A stretch of 64,000 nucleotides of DNA. Origin: Bacillus sp. AZ43. Its GTDB lineage: Bacteria > Actinomycetota > Actinomycetes > Mycobacteriales > Geodermatophilaceae. Positions 1 through 11,250 of the stretch are shown piece after piece (positions within the stretch are counted from its first letter, which is position 1; every line of letters starts with the position of its first letter). The stretch spans positions 27,972 to 91,971 of the forward strand of contig SPQJ01000012.1 of NCBI GenBank assembly GCA_004570425.1, written 5' to 3'. A model generated the notes under the pieces. The model was not told where the DNA came from, made no database searches, and saw only the letters and a list, made by a program, of their open reading frames with translations. Position numbers and translations under genes: made by a program.

Positions 1-254
1 CGATCAGCGGCGGCCCCGTGCGGACCAGCATCCACCACGGAGTCGGCGACCTCGATGTCATCGTGCCCCGGGGGGCCGACGTCCGGCTCGAGGTGCACCA
101 GGGGCTGGGCGACGTCGAGGTGTTCGACGGCGAGTGGGAGGACGAGGGCTTCTACCCCGGTGAGGGCAACCGCTCCTGGACCGACGACGGCGAGCCCGAG
201 TTCGTCCTGACGATCAACTCCGGTGTGGGAGACGTGGAGGTGTCCCGTGGCTGA
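1..254 (+). CDS. C-terminal end of a PspC/LiaF-like protein (5' truncated)
   Basis: Only the 3' end of this gene is in the window. The reading frame (codons from base 3) is open at the left edge and stops at TGA 252-254. The visible 83 or so residues are a beta-rich repeat with phrases such as HGVGDLDVIVPRGADV, HQGLGDVEVF and SGVGDVEV. This G-x-GD-V pattern is typical of the C-terminal 'cell wall-active antibiotics response' or toast-rack fold of actinobacterial PspC and LiaF-like membrane-stress proteins. Membrane segments, if any, lie upstream and are not seen. The stop overlaps the GTG start of the next gene by 8 bases, so the two are probably translated together. The family call rests on the repeat pattern alone. 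Confidence 0.6.
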   Translation, partial: ISGGPVRTSIHHGVGDLDVIVPRGADVRLEVHQGLGDVEVFDGEWEDEGFYPGEGNRSWTDDGEPEFVLTINSGVGDVEVSRG

Positions 255-549
255 CTACAGCGAGTTCCCGACCACGCCGACCGCATGGCAGGAGGCGCAA
301 CTGAAGGACTGGCAGACGATCACCCCGCTGTCGACGGAGGACACCCCCGAGCCGACGCGGAAGGGACCGGACCTCACGGCCCTCGTCCCGGGCGTGCTGT
401 TCATCGCCCTCGCCATCGTGCTGATGACCGGCGCCGACCTGGACTTCGGCTTCTGGGGGGACGGCGGCATCGTCTGGATCCTGCTCATCGGCGGCGGCGT
501 CATGCTGCTGGTCTCGGAACTGAAGAAGTCGCGGCGCAGGAAGTCCTGA
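247..549 (+). CDS. Small two-helix membrane protein
   Basis: A protein of about 100 residues. I chose GTG 247 because GGAGG (236-240) lies six bases upstream and the start overlaps the end of the preceding PspC-like gene. The N-terminal 40 residues are soluble and polar. Two hydrophobic segments follow (about 44-62 and 72-88), separated by a short D/G/F-rich turn, and the C-terminus is strongly basic (KKSRRRKS). That basic end predicts both termini on the cytoplasmic side. Small proteins of this kind often sit behind PspC-like genes in actinobacteria. A role in membrane or envelope stress is inferred from this neighbour only. No catalytic motif is visible. Confidence 0.75.
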   Translation: MADYSEFPTTPTAWQEAQLKDWQTITPLSTEDTPEPTRKGPDLTALVPGVLFIALAIVLMTGADLDFGFWGDGGIVWILLIGGGVMLLVSELKKSRRRKS

Positions 550-570
550 CCGCACGGCGCGGACGTCTGG

Positions 571-604
571 AAGGGCCCGGGGAGCTGTCACTCCCCGGGC
601 CCTT
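571..604. terminator. Perfect 14-bp hairpin terminator
   Basis: Arms 571-584 (AAGGGCCCGGGGAG) and 591-604 are perfect complements around a six-base loop. The hairpin begins 22 bases after the stop of the small membrane protein gene. There is no long T-run, as is usual in high-GC actinobacteria. Confidence 0.8.
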
Positions 605-625
605 GCGCGGCTGCATGATGTCGGG

Positions 626-1378
626 ATGCGTCGCGTCGCGATCCTGCTGCTGGCCTCCGGGCTGCTCGCCGCCTGCGGCGCCGTCGGCGGGGGCCCCGAC
701 ATCGACGGGGAGTGGGAGTTCGCCGAGGGGACGGCGGACGGCGCGGACCTCCCGCGGCCGCAGGGAGCCGGCGCAACCCTCCGGCTCGACGGCGGGGAGG
801 TGGACGGCGTCGCCTTCTGCAACTCCTACTTCTCGTCGTACCGGGTGTCCGGGTCGTCGTTCTCCGTCGACGGGATCGGGCAGACCGAGATGGGCTGCGA
901 ACCGGCGGTCATGGCCGCCGAGGCCGCCTACCTCGCGGCCCTGGCCGCCGTGTCGTCCGCGGCGACGACCGAGGACGGCCTGGTGCTCACCGGCGACGGC
1001 GTCGAGCTGCGCTTCACGCCGGTGGCGCCGGTGCCCGACAGCGAGCTCGCCGGCACCCGCTGGGTGCTGGAGAGCCTCGTCGACGGGGAGACCATGAGCT
1101 CCACGTCCGGGCTGACGGGCACGCTCCAGCTCGACCGCGACTCCACCGCCGAGGCGACCACGGGCTGCCGCACGATCACCGGCACCTGGCTGGAGGAGGA
1201 CGACCGGCTGGTCATCGACGACCTCCTGGCCTCCGGCGAGTGCACCCCTGACGCGGAGCGGCAGGACGCCCACGTGACCGCGGTGCTGGCGAGCGGCCCG
1301 ACCCTCGCGATCGAGGAGGACCGGCTCACCCTCACCGCCGACGACGGCCGCGGGCTGGTCTACCGCGCGGCGGCGTGA
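626..1378 (+). CDS. META-domain lipoprotein (two copies of the domain)
   Basis: A 250-residue secreted lipoprotein. The N-terminus MRRVAILLLASGLLAAC is a short signal peptide ending in a lipobox (LLAAC), so Cys17 should be lipidated and the protein anchored outside the membrane. Two META-like (HslJ-type) repeats follow, about 25-135 and 140-248. They are marked by DGEW and GTRWVLESL starts, CNSYF and GCRTITG cores, and similar spacing. META domains occur in heat-shock protein HslJ and in many actinobacterial lipoproteins of unknown function. There is no Shine-Dalgarno sequence, but CATGAT lies six bases upstream of the ATG, so the mRNA may be leaderless. Its 3' end overlaps the convergent hydrolase gene by 19 bases. 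Confidence 0.85.
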   Translation: MRRVAILLLASGLLAACGAVGGGPDIDGEWEFAEGTADGADLPRPQGAGATLRLDGGEVDGVAFCNSYFSSYRVSGSSFSVDGIGQTEMGCEPAVMAAEAAYLAALAAVSSAATTEDGLVLTGDGVELRFTPVAPVPDSELAGTRWVLESLVDGETMSSTSGLTGTLQLDRDSTAEATTGCRTITGTWLEEDDRLVIDDLLASGECTPDAERQDAHVTAVLASGPTLAIEEDRLTLTADDGRGLVYRAAA

Positions 1379-1959
1379 ACGCCCGTCCGGGCGCAGAAGT
1401 CGAGCGTCCGCGACCACAGCAGCTCCGCTGCCGCCGCGTCGAACTCCGCGGGCAGGCTCGCGTCGGTGAACAGGTGGCCCGCGACGGGGTACTCGAACAC
1501 CTCGGCCGGCGCCCCGGCGGCGCGGACGTCGGCGAGGAACACCTCGTCCCACTCCGGCTTGCGCATCGGGTCGCCCTCGGCGACGTGCAGCTGCACCGGC
1601 ACGTCGGCCGGCCACGCCTCGGCGCCCAGCATCGCCAGCGGCAGCGCACCGGAGAAGAGCACCAGCCCGGCGCAGCGCCGCTGGGTCGCCACGAACTCCG
1701 CCATGCCGGCCCCGTTGGAGAAGCCGGCGGCGACGAACCCGTCGTCGAGGTCCGCGACGCCGGCGACGGCCGCGGCCATGAGCGCCGGGAAGCCGATCCG
1801 CTCGACGTGCGCGCCGGCCTGGGCGTAGTCGTCGAAGACCAGCCCGTCGTACTGGTCGACGACGCGCACCTCGTGGCCGGCGGTGCGCAGCCGGTCGGCG
1901 GCGTCGTGGATGCCGGCACGGACGCCGAGGACGGAGTGGAAGAGCGCGATCTGTGTCAT
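1360..1959 (-). CDS. Dienelactone hydrolase-like alpha/beta hydrolase
   Basis: A 199-residue alpha/beta hydrolase of the dienelactone hydrolase type. The likely triad is visible: Ser81 in the nucleophile elbow GFSNGAG, Asp130 in VAEGDPM, and His162 in AGHLF. Classic dienelactone hydrolases use Cys, so this belongs to the Ser-containing subgroup whose substrates are mostly unknown. I chose ATG 1959 because GGAAGG lies seven bases upstream; an earlier in-frame start at 2046 would run through the divergent regulator. It shares a 63-bp spacer with the WYL regulator, which carries an inverted TGTCAC repeat. This gene is therefore probably the regulator's target. Cytoplasmic, with no signal peptide. 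Confidence 0.82.
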   Translation of the reverse strand: MTQIALFHSVLGVRAGIHDAADRLRTAGHEVRVVDQYDGLVFDDYAQAGAHVERIGFPALMAAAVAGVADLDDGFVAAGFSNGAGMAEFVATQRRCAGLVLFSGALPLAMLGAEAWPADVPVQLHVAEGDPMRKPEWDEVFLADVRAAGAPAEVFEYPVAGHLFTDASLPAEFDAAAAELLWSRTLDFCARTGVHAAAR

Positions 1960-1980
1960 GGGACGACCTTCCCGCCCCCT

Positions 1981-2012
1981 CGGTGACACCGTCCTGTCAC
2001 CGTTTCTGTCAC
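1981..2012. promoter_or_regulatory. Candidate operator with TGTCAC half-sites between hydrolase and WYL regulator
   Basis: CGGTGACA (1981-1988) and TGTCACCG (1995-2002) form a perfect inverted repeat with a six-base spacer. A third TGTCAC half-site follows at 2007-2012. The element fills the 63-bp gap between divergent starts, ten bases from the regulator's GTG. Autoregulation by the adjacent WYL protein is inferred; YafY-like regulators commonly bind such sites next to their own gene. Confidence 0.65.
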
Positions 2013-2022
2013 TATTTCTCGC

Positions 2023-2709
2023 GTGAACCGCACCGACCGGATGCACGCCGTCTCCGAGGAGCTCCGCCGGGCCGGGCCGCGTGGCCGGACCGCTCGGCGG
2101 CTGGCGGACTGGCTCGAGGTGTCACCGCGCACGATCAAGCGCGACGTCGCGGCGCTGCAGCAGGCCGGCGTGCCGATCTGGGCCTCCGCCGGCCCGGGGG
2201 GCGGCTACGTGCTGGACGCGACGGCCACGCTGCCCCCGGTGAACCTGACGCCGTCCCAGGCGGTCGCGATGGCGGTCGCCCTCGCCGGCAGCCCGGACGC
2301 GCCGTTCGCCGTCGACGCGCGCGCGGCGCTGGAGAAGATCCTCGACGTCCTCGGGCCCGGCGTGCGGGCCGATGCGGAGCGGCTCGGCGGGCGGGTGTGG
2401 GTGCGCGGTCCGGAGCACGAGCGGCTGCCTGCGGCGGCCGTCGTGGAGCAGGCGGTGCTGCGGCGCCGGGTGGTGGCCATCCGCTACCGGAGCGGCTCCG
2501 GCGAGGTCTCGCGGCGCCGGGTGGAGCCGGTCTTCCTGGCCCGCACGGGGGGTCGCTGGTACCTGGCCGCCTGGTGCCAGGAGCGGCAGGCCCCGCGCTG
2601 GTTCCGCTGGGACCGCATCGAGGCCGCCGACCTCACCACCGAGCCCGCCCCCGAGCACGACCCCGCCGTCTTCGGCACCCCACCCCAGGATGCCCGACCA
2701 GTCAGGTGA
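2023..2709 (+). CDS. YafY-like transcriptional regulator (HTH + WYL domain)
   Basis: A 228-residue DNA-binding regulator. Residues about 5-60 form a winged HTH of the HTH_11/DeoR type (TARRLADWLEVSPRTIKRDVAAL), followed by the wing AGPGGGYVL. Residues about 140-215 form the WYL domain. Its ligand-pocket pattern is present as GGRWYLAAWC with the trailing RWFRWDRI. WYL domains sense small ligands or nucleic acids. The GTG start at 2023 sits just after three TGTCAC half-sites, suggesting autorepression. It is divergent from a dienelactone hydrolase-like gene, the most likely target. No inducer can be proposed from sequence. Confidence 0.88.
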   Translation: MNRTDRMHAVSEELRRAGPRGRTARRLADWLEVSPRTIKRDVAALQQAGVPIWASAGPGGGYVLDATATLPPVNLTPSQAVAMAVALAGSPDAPFAVDARAALEKILDVLGPGVRADAERLGGRVWVRGPEHERLPAAAVVEQAVLRRRVVAIRYRSGSGEVSRRRVEPVFLARTGGRWYLAAWCQERQAPRWFRWDRIEAADLTTEPAPEHDPAVFGTPPQDARPVR

Positions 2710-2710
2710 T

Positions 2711-2807
2711 GCCGACCGGAGCGAAGCGAAGGTCGGCAACGCGACGTGCTGGAGCGGCCTCCCTGCAGGGTCCCGGCCCGAGCGGAGCGAGGGTTGGGGG
2801 GCAGGGA
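2711..2807. terminator. 3' hairpins carrying the GAGC-N3-GCGA motif
   Basis: The spacer between the convergent WYL regulator and guaA holds two hairpin candidates. GCCGACC (2711-2717) and GGTCGGC (2731-2737) pair around a loop containing GAGCGAAGCGA. A second structure around 2769-2807 contains GAGCGGAGCGAG (2780-2791). Related motifs occur downstream of glmS and of the last gene in the window. Confidence 0.6.
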
Positions 2808-2814
2808 CGTCCTT

Positions 2815-4377
2815 CTACTCCCACTCGATGGTGCCGGGCGGCTTGCTGGTCACGTCGAGGGTGACGCGGTTGACCTCGCGCACCTCGTTGGTGATGCGCG
2901 TGGAGATCCTCGCGAGGACGTCGTAGGGCAGCCGGGTCCAGTCGGCGGTCATGGCGTCCTCGCTGGACACCGGCCGCAGCACGATCGGGTGGCCGTAGGT
3001 GCGACCGTCGCCCTGCACGCCGACCGACCGGACGTCGGCCAGCAGCACGACCGGGCACTGCCAGATCTCGCGGTCCAGCTTCGCGGCCGTGAGCTCGGCG
3101 CGGACGATCGCGTCGGCCTGCCGCAGGATGTCCAGCCGCTCCTGGGTCACCTCGCCGACGATGCGGATGCCCAGCCCCGGGCCGGGGAACGGCTGGCGCC
3201 ACACCATGGCCTCGGGCAGCCCGAGCTGCAGGCCCACCTCGCGGACCTCGTCCTTGAACAGCGTGCGCAGCGGCTCGACCAGCGTGAACTGCAGGTCCTC
3301 GGGCAGCCCGCCGACGTTGTGGTGGCTCTTGATGTTCGCCGTCCCGGTGCCGCCGCCCGACTCGACGACGTCGGGGTAGAGCGTGCCCTGGACGAGGAAG
3401 TCGACGGTGTCGCCGTGCTCCTTGGCGTCGCCGACGACGTCGAGGGCCGCCTGCTCGAAGACCCGGATGAACTCGCGGCCGATGATCTTGCGCTTCTCCT
3501 CGGGGTCGCTGACCCCGGCCAGCGCGCCCAGGAACTGGTCACGGGCGTCGACCACGCGGAGGTCCACCCCGGTGACGGCCACGAAGTCGCGCTCGATCTG
3601 CTCGGTCTCGCCCTCGCGCATCAGCCCGTGGTCGACGTAGACGCAGGTGAGGCGGTCGCCGACGGCCCGCTGCACCAGCGCTGCGGCGACGGCGGAGTCG
3701 ACACCGCCGGAGAGCGCGCACAGCGCCCGGCCGTCGCCGATCTGGGCGCGGATCCGCTCGACCTGCTCCTCGACGACGTTGGCCATCGTCCAGGTGGGCT
3801 CGAGCCCGGCGATGTCGAACAGGAAGTGCTCGAGCACCGTCTGCCCGTGCGCGGTGTGCCGCACCTCGGGGTGGAACTGGACGCCGGCGAGCTTGCGGTC
3901 GACGTCCTCGAAGGCCGCCACCGGAGCGCCGGTCGACGTCGCCGTCACGGTGAAGCCGGGCGGGGCCTCGCTGACGGCGTCGCCGTGGCTCATCCAGACG
4001 TTCTGCTCGACCGGCAGCGCACCGAACAGCTTGCCGCCGGTGGTGACGGTCAGCGGGGTGCCGCCGTACTCCCGGTCCCCGGTGTGCGCCACCGAGCCGC
4101 CCAGGCTCTGCGCCATGGCCTGGAAGCCGTAGCAGATGCCGAACGCGGGGACGCCCGACTCGAACAGCGCGGGGTCGACCTGCGGGGCGCCGGGCGCGTA
4201 GACGCTCGACGGGCCACCGGAGAGGACGATCGCGGCGGGCTTGCGGGCCACGATCTCCTCGGCGGGGACGTCGCTCGGCACGATCTCCGAGTAGACGCCC
4301 GCCTCGCGGATCCGGCGGGCGATGAGCTGGGCGTACTGGGCGCCGAAGTCGACGACGAGGACGGTCGGGAAGTCCAT
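2815..4377 (-). CDS. guaA: GMP synthase (glutamine-hydrolysing)
   Basis: A 520-residue enzyme making GMP from XMP, ATP and glutamine, the last step of guanine nucleotide synthesis. The N-terminal class I glutamine amidotransferase domain (about 1-195) carries Cys82 in GICYG and His169/Glu171 in FHPEV. The ATP-pyrophosphatase domain follows with P-loop SGGVDS (223-228). The C-terminal dimerisation domain ends KPPGTIEWE, the canonical GuaA end. Length is normal. ATG 4377 overlaps the guaB3 stop as TGATG, so it is last in a guaB-guaB3-guaA operon and translationally coupled. A longer frame to 4614 runs over guaB3 and is not used. Confidence 0.98.
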   Translation of the reverse strand: MDFPTVLVVDFGAQYAQLIARRIREAGVYSEIVPSDVPAEEIVARKPAAIVLSGGPSSVYAPGAPQVDPALFESGVPAFGICYGFQAMAQSLGGSVAHTGDREYGGTPLTVTTGGKLFGALPVEQNVWMSHGDAVSEAPPGFTVTATSTGAPVAAFEDVDRKLAGVQFHPEVRHTAHGQTVLEHFLFDIAGLEPTWTMANVVEEQVERIRAQIGDGRALCALSGGVDSAVAAALVQRAVGDRLTCVYVDHGLMREGETEQIERDFVAVTGVDLRVVDARDQFLGALAGVSDPEEKRKIIGREFIRVFEQAALDVVGDAKEHGDTVDFLVQGTLYPDVVESGGGTGTANIKSHHNVGGLPEDLQFTLVEPLRTLFKDEVREVGLQLGLPEAMVWRQPFPGPGLGIRIVGEVTQERLDILRQADAIVRAELTAAKLDREIWQCPVVLLADVRSVGVQGDGRTYGHPIVLRPVSSEDAMTADWTRLPYDVLARISTRITNEVREVNRVTLDVTSKPPGTIEWE

Positions 4378-5528
4378 CAGTCCCCGTGCCCGCGGCTCGC
4401 CAGGCCCCCGAGGACCAGGTCGACCTTCTGGAACTCCTTGAGGTCGCGGTACCCGGTCTTGGCCATCGTCCGGGCGAGCGCGCCGAACAGGTTGGTCCGC
4501 CCGTCGGAGGTCTCGGCCGGCCCGAGCAGCACCTGCTCCAGCGAGGCGACCGGCGCCAGAGGTGCCGAGGTGCCGCCGCGCGGCAGTCGCGGGTGGGCGG
4601 CGACGGAGTCCCACCAGATGCCGCCGGCCGGCGCCTCCGCCGCGATCCGCAGCGGCTCGCCCAGCTGGACGGCGTCGGCGCCGCAGGCCAGCGCGCGTGC
4701 GATGGCGCCGCTGGTCTCGATGCGGCCGTTGGCGATGACGTGCACGTACCGCCCGCCGGTCTCGTCGAGGTAGTCGCGGCGGGCGGCGGCCGCGTCGGCG
4801 ATCGCGCTGGCCAGCGGCACGCGGATGCCCATGACGTCGTCGCTGGTGGAGAAGCTGTCGGCCCCCACGCCGACGATGACGCCGGCAGCCCCGGTGCGCA
4901 TGAGGTGCAGGGCGGTCGTGTAGTTCGCCGCCCCGCCGACGATCACCGGGACGTCGAGGTCGGCGATGAACTGCTTGAGGTTGAGCGCGTCGCCCTGCGT
5001 CGTCACGTGCTCGGCGGAGACGATCGTGCCCTGGATGACCAGCAGGTCCACCCCGGCGCCGAGCGCCGCGGGGGCGAGCTGCTCGGTGTGCTGCGGGGAG
5101 ATGCGGACCGCCGTCGTCGCGCCGGCGTCGCGCATCTCGCGGATCCGCTGAGCGATGAGCTCCGGCTTCACCGGCTCGCAGTAGACGTCCTGCAGCAGGG
5201 CCACCGGCGGCGCCCCCTCGCCCGCGGCGTCGCGGAGCTTGCGGTAGACCGGCTCGGGGTCCTCGTAGCGCGTCCAGAGGCCCTCGGCGTTGAGCACGCC
5301 GAGGCCGCCGGCCCGGCCGACGGCGATCGCCGTCGCCGGGCTGACCACGGCGTCCGATGGGCTGGTGACCAGCGGGATGCCGAAGCGGAAGGCGTCGATC
5401 TGCCAGGCGGTCGAGACGTCGTCGACGTCCCGGGTGCGCCGGGACGGGACGATCGAGACCTCGTCGAGGTCGTACCCGCGGCGGGCGAACCGGTTGAGGC
5501 CGATCTCGACGGTGTCGCGTGCGCTCAT
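4377..5528 (-). CDS. guaB3: GuaB3 family IMP dehydrogenase-related protein
   Basis: A 383-residue TIM-barrel protein of the IMPDH/GMP reductase superfamily, without the CBS insert. It is the actinobacterial GuaB3 type, placed between guaB and guaA as in mycobacteria and Streptomyces. The barrel binding motifs are present ([30 protein letters not shown]). The active-site loop aligned with GPGSICTTR of the neighbouring GuaB reads GADSFSTSD, so the catalytic Cys is replaced by Ser227. Normal IMPDH chemistry is therefore unlikely. A GMP-reductase-like or regulatory role has been proposed for the family, but sequence alone does not decide. It starts one base after the guaB stop and ends in a TGATG overlap with guaA. 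Confidence 0.93.
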   Translation of the reverse strand: MSARDTVEIGLNRFARRGYDLDEVSIVPSRRTRDVDDVSTAWQIDAFRFGIPLVTSPSDAVVSPATAIAVGRAGGLGVLNAEGLWTRYEDPEPVYRKLRDAAGEGAPPVALLQDVYCEPVKPELIAQRIREMRDAGATTAVRISPQHTEQLAPAALGAGVDLLVIQGTIVSAEHVTTQGDALNLKQFIADLDVPVIVGGAANYTTALHLMRTGAAGVIVGVGADSFSTSDDVMGIRVPLASAIADAAAARRDYLDETGGRYVHVIANGRIETSGAIARALACGADAVQLGEPLRIAAEAPAGGIWWDSVAAHPRLPRGGTSAPLAPVASLEQVLLGPAETSDGRTNLFGALARTMAKTGYRDLKEFQKVDLVLGGLASRGHGD

Positions 5529-5529
5529 G

Positions 5530-7169
<1,640 letters not shown>

Positions 7170-7571
7170 GTGACTCCGTTCGACGATGCCTCCGGTCCCG
7201 ACTTCGGGCCCCTCGACCCGGCGGGCCACCCTCCGCTGACCATGGAGGAGCGCGCCGGTGTCCTCGACGACCTGGCCGAGCTCGAGGTGTTCCGCACGCT
7301 GCTCGAGCCGACCGGCATCAAGGGCATCGTGGTCGACTGCCCCGACTGCGACGAGGAGCACCACGTCGACTGGGCGCTGATGGCGTCCAACCTCCGCCAG
7401 CTGCTCGACGAGGGCCAGACCGGCCGGCACGAGCCGCCGTTCGACCCGAACCCCGACGACTACGTCAGCTGGGACTACGCCAGCGGGTACGCCGACGGCG
7501 TCGCGGCGCGGGCCGAGGCCGACGAGCCCAGTGGCCGGCACAGCGGCGGGAAGCACGCCCGGGGCGACTAG
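7170..7571 (+). CDS. DUF5319 family protein
   Basis: About 133 residues, small and acidic, with no signal or membrane segment. A CPDC pair sits in VVDCPDCDEEHHVDW, a possible metal site, followed by LRQLLDEGQTGRHEPPFDPNPDDYVSWDYASGYADG. These are hallmarks of the actinobacterial DUF5319 family, whose Mycobacterium tuberculosis member (Rv3412) also sits divergent from guaB. The function is unknown. I chose GTG 7170 rather than GTG 7161 because the -10-like TACCGT overlaps the earlier codon, so transcription probably starts at 7170 and the mRNA is leaderless. The C-terminal tail is hydrophilic and variable. Confidence 0.85.
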   Translation: MTPFDDASGPDFGPLDPAGHPPLTMEERAGVLDDLAELEVFRTLLEPTGIKGIVVDCPDCDEEHHVDWALMASNLRQLLDEGQTGRHEPPFDPNPDDYVSWDYASGYADGVAARAEADEPSGRHSGGKHARGD

Positions 7572-7586
7572 CCCCGGAAAGCACTG

Positions 7587-7628
7587 ATCGCGCCCAGTGG
7601 GCCCCGGAGGGGTCCACTCAGGCGCGAT
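7587..7628. terminator. Hairpin between convergent DUF5319 and bldM-like genes
   Basis: ATCGCGCC (7587-7594) pairs with GGCGCGAT (7621-7628). Inside it AGTGG pairs with CCACT and CCCC with GGGG around a three-base loop. Its placement between convergent genes suggests a bidirectional terminator. Confidence 0.7.
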
Positions 7629-7698
7629 GCAGCGGCTCCGCGTTCAGGGGCACGGACCCTGGACGCGGTGCGATCCGGAGGATCGCGGTGTCATGGCG

Positions 7699-8424
7699 TC
7701 AGGTCATGATGCCGCGGCGGAAGCCCGTCGCGACGGCCTCGGCCCGGTCCTTGGCACCCAGCTTGCGGAACAGCCGCCGAGCGTGGGTCTTGATGGTGTC
7801 CTCGGACAGGTAGAGCTCGCGGCCGATCTGGGCGTTGCTCTTGCCCTGGCTCATGCCGGTGAGCACCTGCATCTCGCGCATCGACAGCGCGGCCTGCGGC
7901 GCGGGCTCCCGGACCGTCGAGCGGACCGTGGTCGGCGCGGAGCCGCTCAGCGGGGCCGCACCGCTCCAGGCGGGCGTGCCGCTCGTCTGGGCGGCGACCG
8001 GCTGCGGCGGGATGCGGCCGCCGTCGGCGCGCAGCCCCACGCGGGACAGGCCCAGGCCCATCTCGATCGGGCTGGCGTCCCAGCGCAGGTACCCGCGGGC
8101 GCCGAAGGCGACGGCGGCGCGGACGCTGTCGGCGTCGTCGGGCGCGCCGAGCACCAGCACCGGCAGACCGGGGAAGGCCCGCAGCGCCTGCGTCGCGGCG
8201 CTCAGGCCGGTGTCGACGGCGCGCTGGGTGCCCACGATGAGCACGTCGGGCGAGCGCGTGGCCAGCCGCGACATCAGCGAGGCGGCGTCAGCGACGACCT
8301 CGACCCGGCCGACGAAGGGCAGCGCCACCAGCCGGGAGGCGACGTCGTCCCGGACCCGCCGGCGCTCGTCGTACACCCAGACAGTGGCGCCGTTGACCGG
8401 CGCCCGCATCCTGTCCTCGATCAC
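7699..8424 (-). CDS. bldM: BldM-like atypical response regulator (LuxR/FixJ-type HTH)
   Basis: About 241 residues. Residues about 12-125 resemble a receiver domain (TVWVYDERRRVRDDVASRL ... SPDVLIVGTQRA ... GARGYLRWDAS). The strand that should end in the phospho-accepting Asp reads DVLIVGT, so it is an atypical receiver. A Pro/Ala-rich linker follows. The C-terminus is a LuxR HTH with REMQVLTGMSQGKSNAQIG and LYLSEDTIKTHARRLFRKLG, nearly the phrase I know from Streptomyces BldM, a developmental regulator. Position beside a WhiD-like gene and near guaB also matches Streptomyces. GTG 8424 has GAGGAG six bases upstream; ATG 8409 is the alternative. Whether it controls development here is inference. 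Confidence 0.83.
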   Translation of the reverse strand: MIEDRMRAPVNGATVWVYDERRRVRDDVASRLVALPFVGRVEVVADAASLMSRLATRSPDVLIVGTQRAVDTGLSAATQALRAFPGLPVLVLGAPDDADSVRAAVAFGARGYLRWDASPIEMGLGLSRVGLRADGGRIPPQPVAAQTSGTPAWSGAAPLSGSAPTTVRSTVREPAPQAALSMREMQVLTGMSQGKSNAQIGRELYLSEDTIKTHARRLFRKLGAKDRAEAVATGFRRGIMT

Positions 8425-8726
8425 GGCTCGCTCCTCGCTCCCCCGGCCGGCTGGCGCCCGGGTCCCCACCGCCCGGGGACACCCGGGCGGCTCCTTCTGC
8501 GCTGGTCGCGGGCCGGTTCCGGCTCCGGAACCGACGCGTCCACAACCCACCCTGAGCGACACGAACGGGTTACAACAGCCGCCCTCACCCCCGGGGGTGA
8601 GGGCCGGTGACGGAGCACATCTCGCGAAAAGTTGCGAGTTCGACGTGTTTGACCATGGGGGGGCACGGGCACCGGCCCCCTTGCAGCCGGACCGCCCCCT
8701 CCGGCTCACCGAGCCCTGGAGGAGAC
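8425..8726. promoter_or_regulatory. Divergent bldM/whiD spacer with a perfect 24-bp palindrome
   Basis: This 302-bp non-coding stretch separates the divergent regulators. It contains a perfect palindrome at 8581-8604: half-site GCCCTCACCCCC followed directly by its complement, with no loop. Nearby are an AT-richer patch (TCGCGAAAAGTTGCGAG, 8624-8640) and TTGACC (8649-8654) on the plus strand with no matching -10. With zero spacing and genes facing away on both sides, it looks more like a protein-binding site than a terminator. The binding protein is unknown. Confidence 0.6.
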
Positions 8727-9026
8727 ATGGCCGACATTCGCAGGCTCCCGACGCCGGTCGCCGAGGTCTGGGACTGGCAGCTCCACGGCGCGTGCCGTGG
8801 CGAGAACACCTCGCTGTTCTTCCACCCCGACGGCGAGCGCGGCCCGGCACGGGCGCGACGCCAGACCGCGGCCAAGGCCGTGTGCGCACGCTGCCCGGTC
8901 ATCGACGCGTGCCTGAAGCACGCCCTGGCCGTCCGCGAGCCCTACGGCGTGTGGGGCGGCATGAGCGAGGAGGAGCGGGCCCGGCTGATCGCCGCGGAGC
9001 CCGCCGCGGTCGCCGCGGGCGTGTAA
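8727..9026 (+). CDS. whiD: WhiB-family iron-sulfur regulator, WhiD-like
   Basis: A 99-residue WhiB-like protein. The four [4Fe-4S] ligands are Cys23, Cys53, Cys56 and Cys62 (C-x29-C-x2-C-x5-C). The GVWGG turn (74-78) precedes a short C-terminal tail. Such proteins bind a redox- and NO-sensitive cluster and act with the main sigma factor. Synteny with bldM and groESL/guaB matches Streptomyces whiD and the whiB3 region of mycobacteria. ATG 8727 has GGAGGA just upstream; the frame is open further but that part is non-coding in character. Expression is probably set from the palindrome-containing spacer shared with bldM. Sporulation or stress roles are inferred from relatives. Confidence 0.93.
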   Translation: MADIRRLPTPVAEVWDWQLHGACRGENTSLFFHPDGERGPARARRQTAAKAVCARCPVIDACLKHALAVREPYGVWGGMSEEERARLIAAEPAAVAAGV

Positions 9027-9042
9027 CTCCCCCACAGACGCC

Positions 9043-9079
9043 GAGAGGGCCGGTCCAGCATCGCTGGACCGGCCCTCTC
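9043..9079. terminator. 17-bp bidirectional terminator whiD / groEL
   Basis: Arms 9043-9059 (GAGAGGGCCGGTCCAGC) and 9063-9079 are perfect complements around the loop ATC. The hairpin sits between the convergent whiD and groEL1 genes. Confidence 0.88.
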
Positions 9080-9086
9080 GTCGTGG

Positions 9087-10832
<1,746 letters not shown>

Positions 10833-11141
10833 CTACTTCTCGACGACGGCGAGCAGGTCGCGCGCCGAGAGCACGAGGTAGTCCTCGCCGGCGTACTTGA
10901 CCTCGGTGCCGCCGTACTTCGAGTAGATGACCACGTCGCCGACGTTCACGTCGAGCGGGACGCGGTTGCCCTTGTCGTCGATGCGGCCGGGGCCGACGGC
11001 GACGACGGTGCCCTCCTGGGGCTTCTCCTTGGCGGTGTCCGGGATGACCAGACCGGAGGCGGTGGTGGTCTCGGCCTCGTTGGCCTGGACCACGACCCGG
11101 TCCTCCAGCGGCTTGATGCTGACCTTGGTAGCGGTCGTCAC
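10833..11141 (-). CDS. groES: Co-chaperonin GroES
   Basis: About 102 residues: the heptameric lid of the GroEL chamber. The body is canonical (KPLEDRVVV, the mobile loop [30 protein letters not shown] and the roof strand [23 protein letters not shown]). I chose GTG 11141, giving [16 protein letters not shown] like other actinobacterial GroES; a GAAGGGGG run lies about ten bases upstream. The longer frame to 11201 would extend into the leader. It is first gene of the groES-groEL1 operon, with its promoter buried in a CIRCE element about 110 bp upstream. Confidence 0.97.
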   Translation of the reverse strand: MTTATKVSIKPLEDRVVVQANEAETTTASGLVIPDTAKEKPQEGTVVAVGPGRIDDKGNRVPLDVNVGDVVIYSKYGGTEVKYAGEDYLVLSARDLLAVVEK

Positions 11142-11250
11142 GTCGGTGACGCCCCCTTCGGTGTCGGACGGCTGGTGGATGTGTTGCTGATGCTGTGGCA
11201 CGGGATCCGGGCACCCGCCGTCGCGGGGGTCGGGCGCCAGCCCGTGTCGA

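Noticed and set aside
2746..4773. A 675-residue plus-strand frame opposite guaA
   Set aside because: Shadow of guaA and guaB3 with no start signal and no recognisable domain.
8569..8574. A sigma-BldN type promoter for the bldM-like gene
   Set aside because: TGTAAC on the minus strand resembles a BldN -35 box, but no CGTTGA-like -10 is at the right distance.
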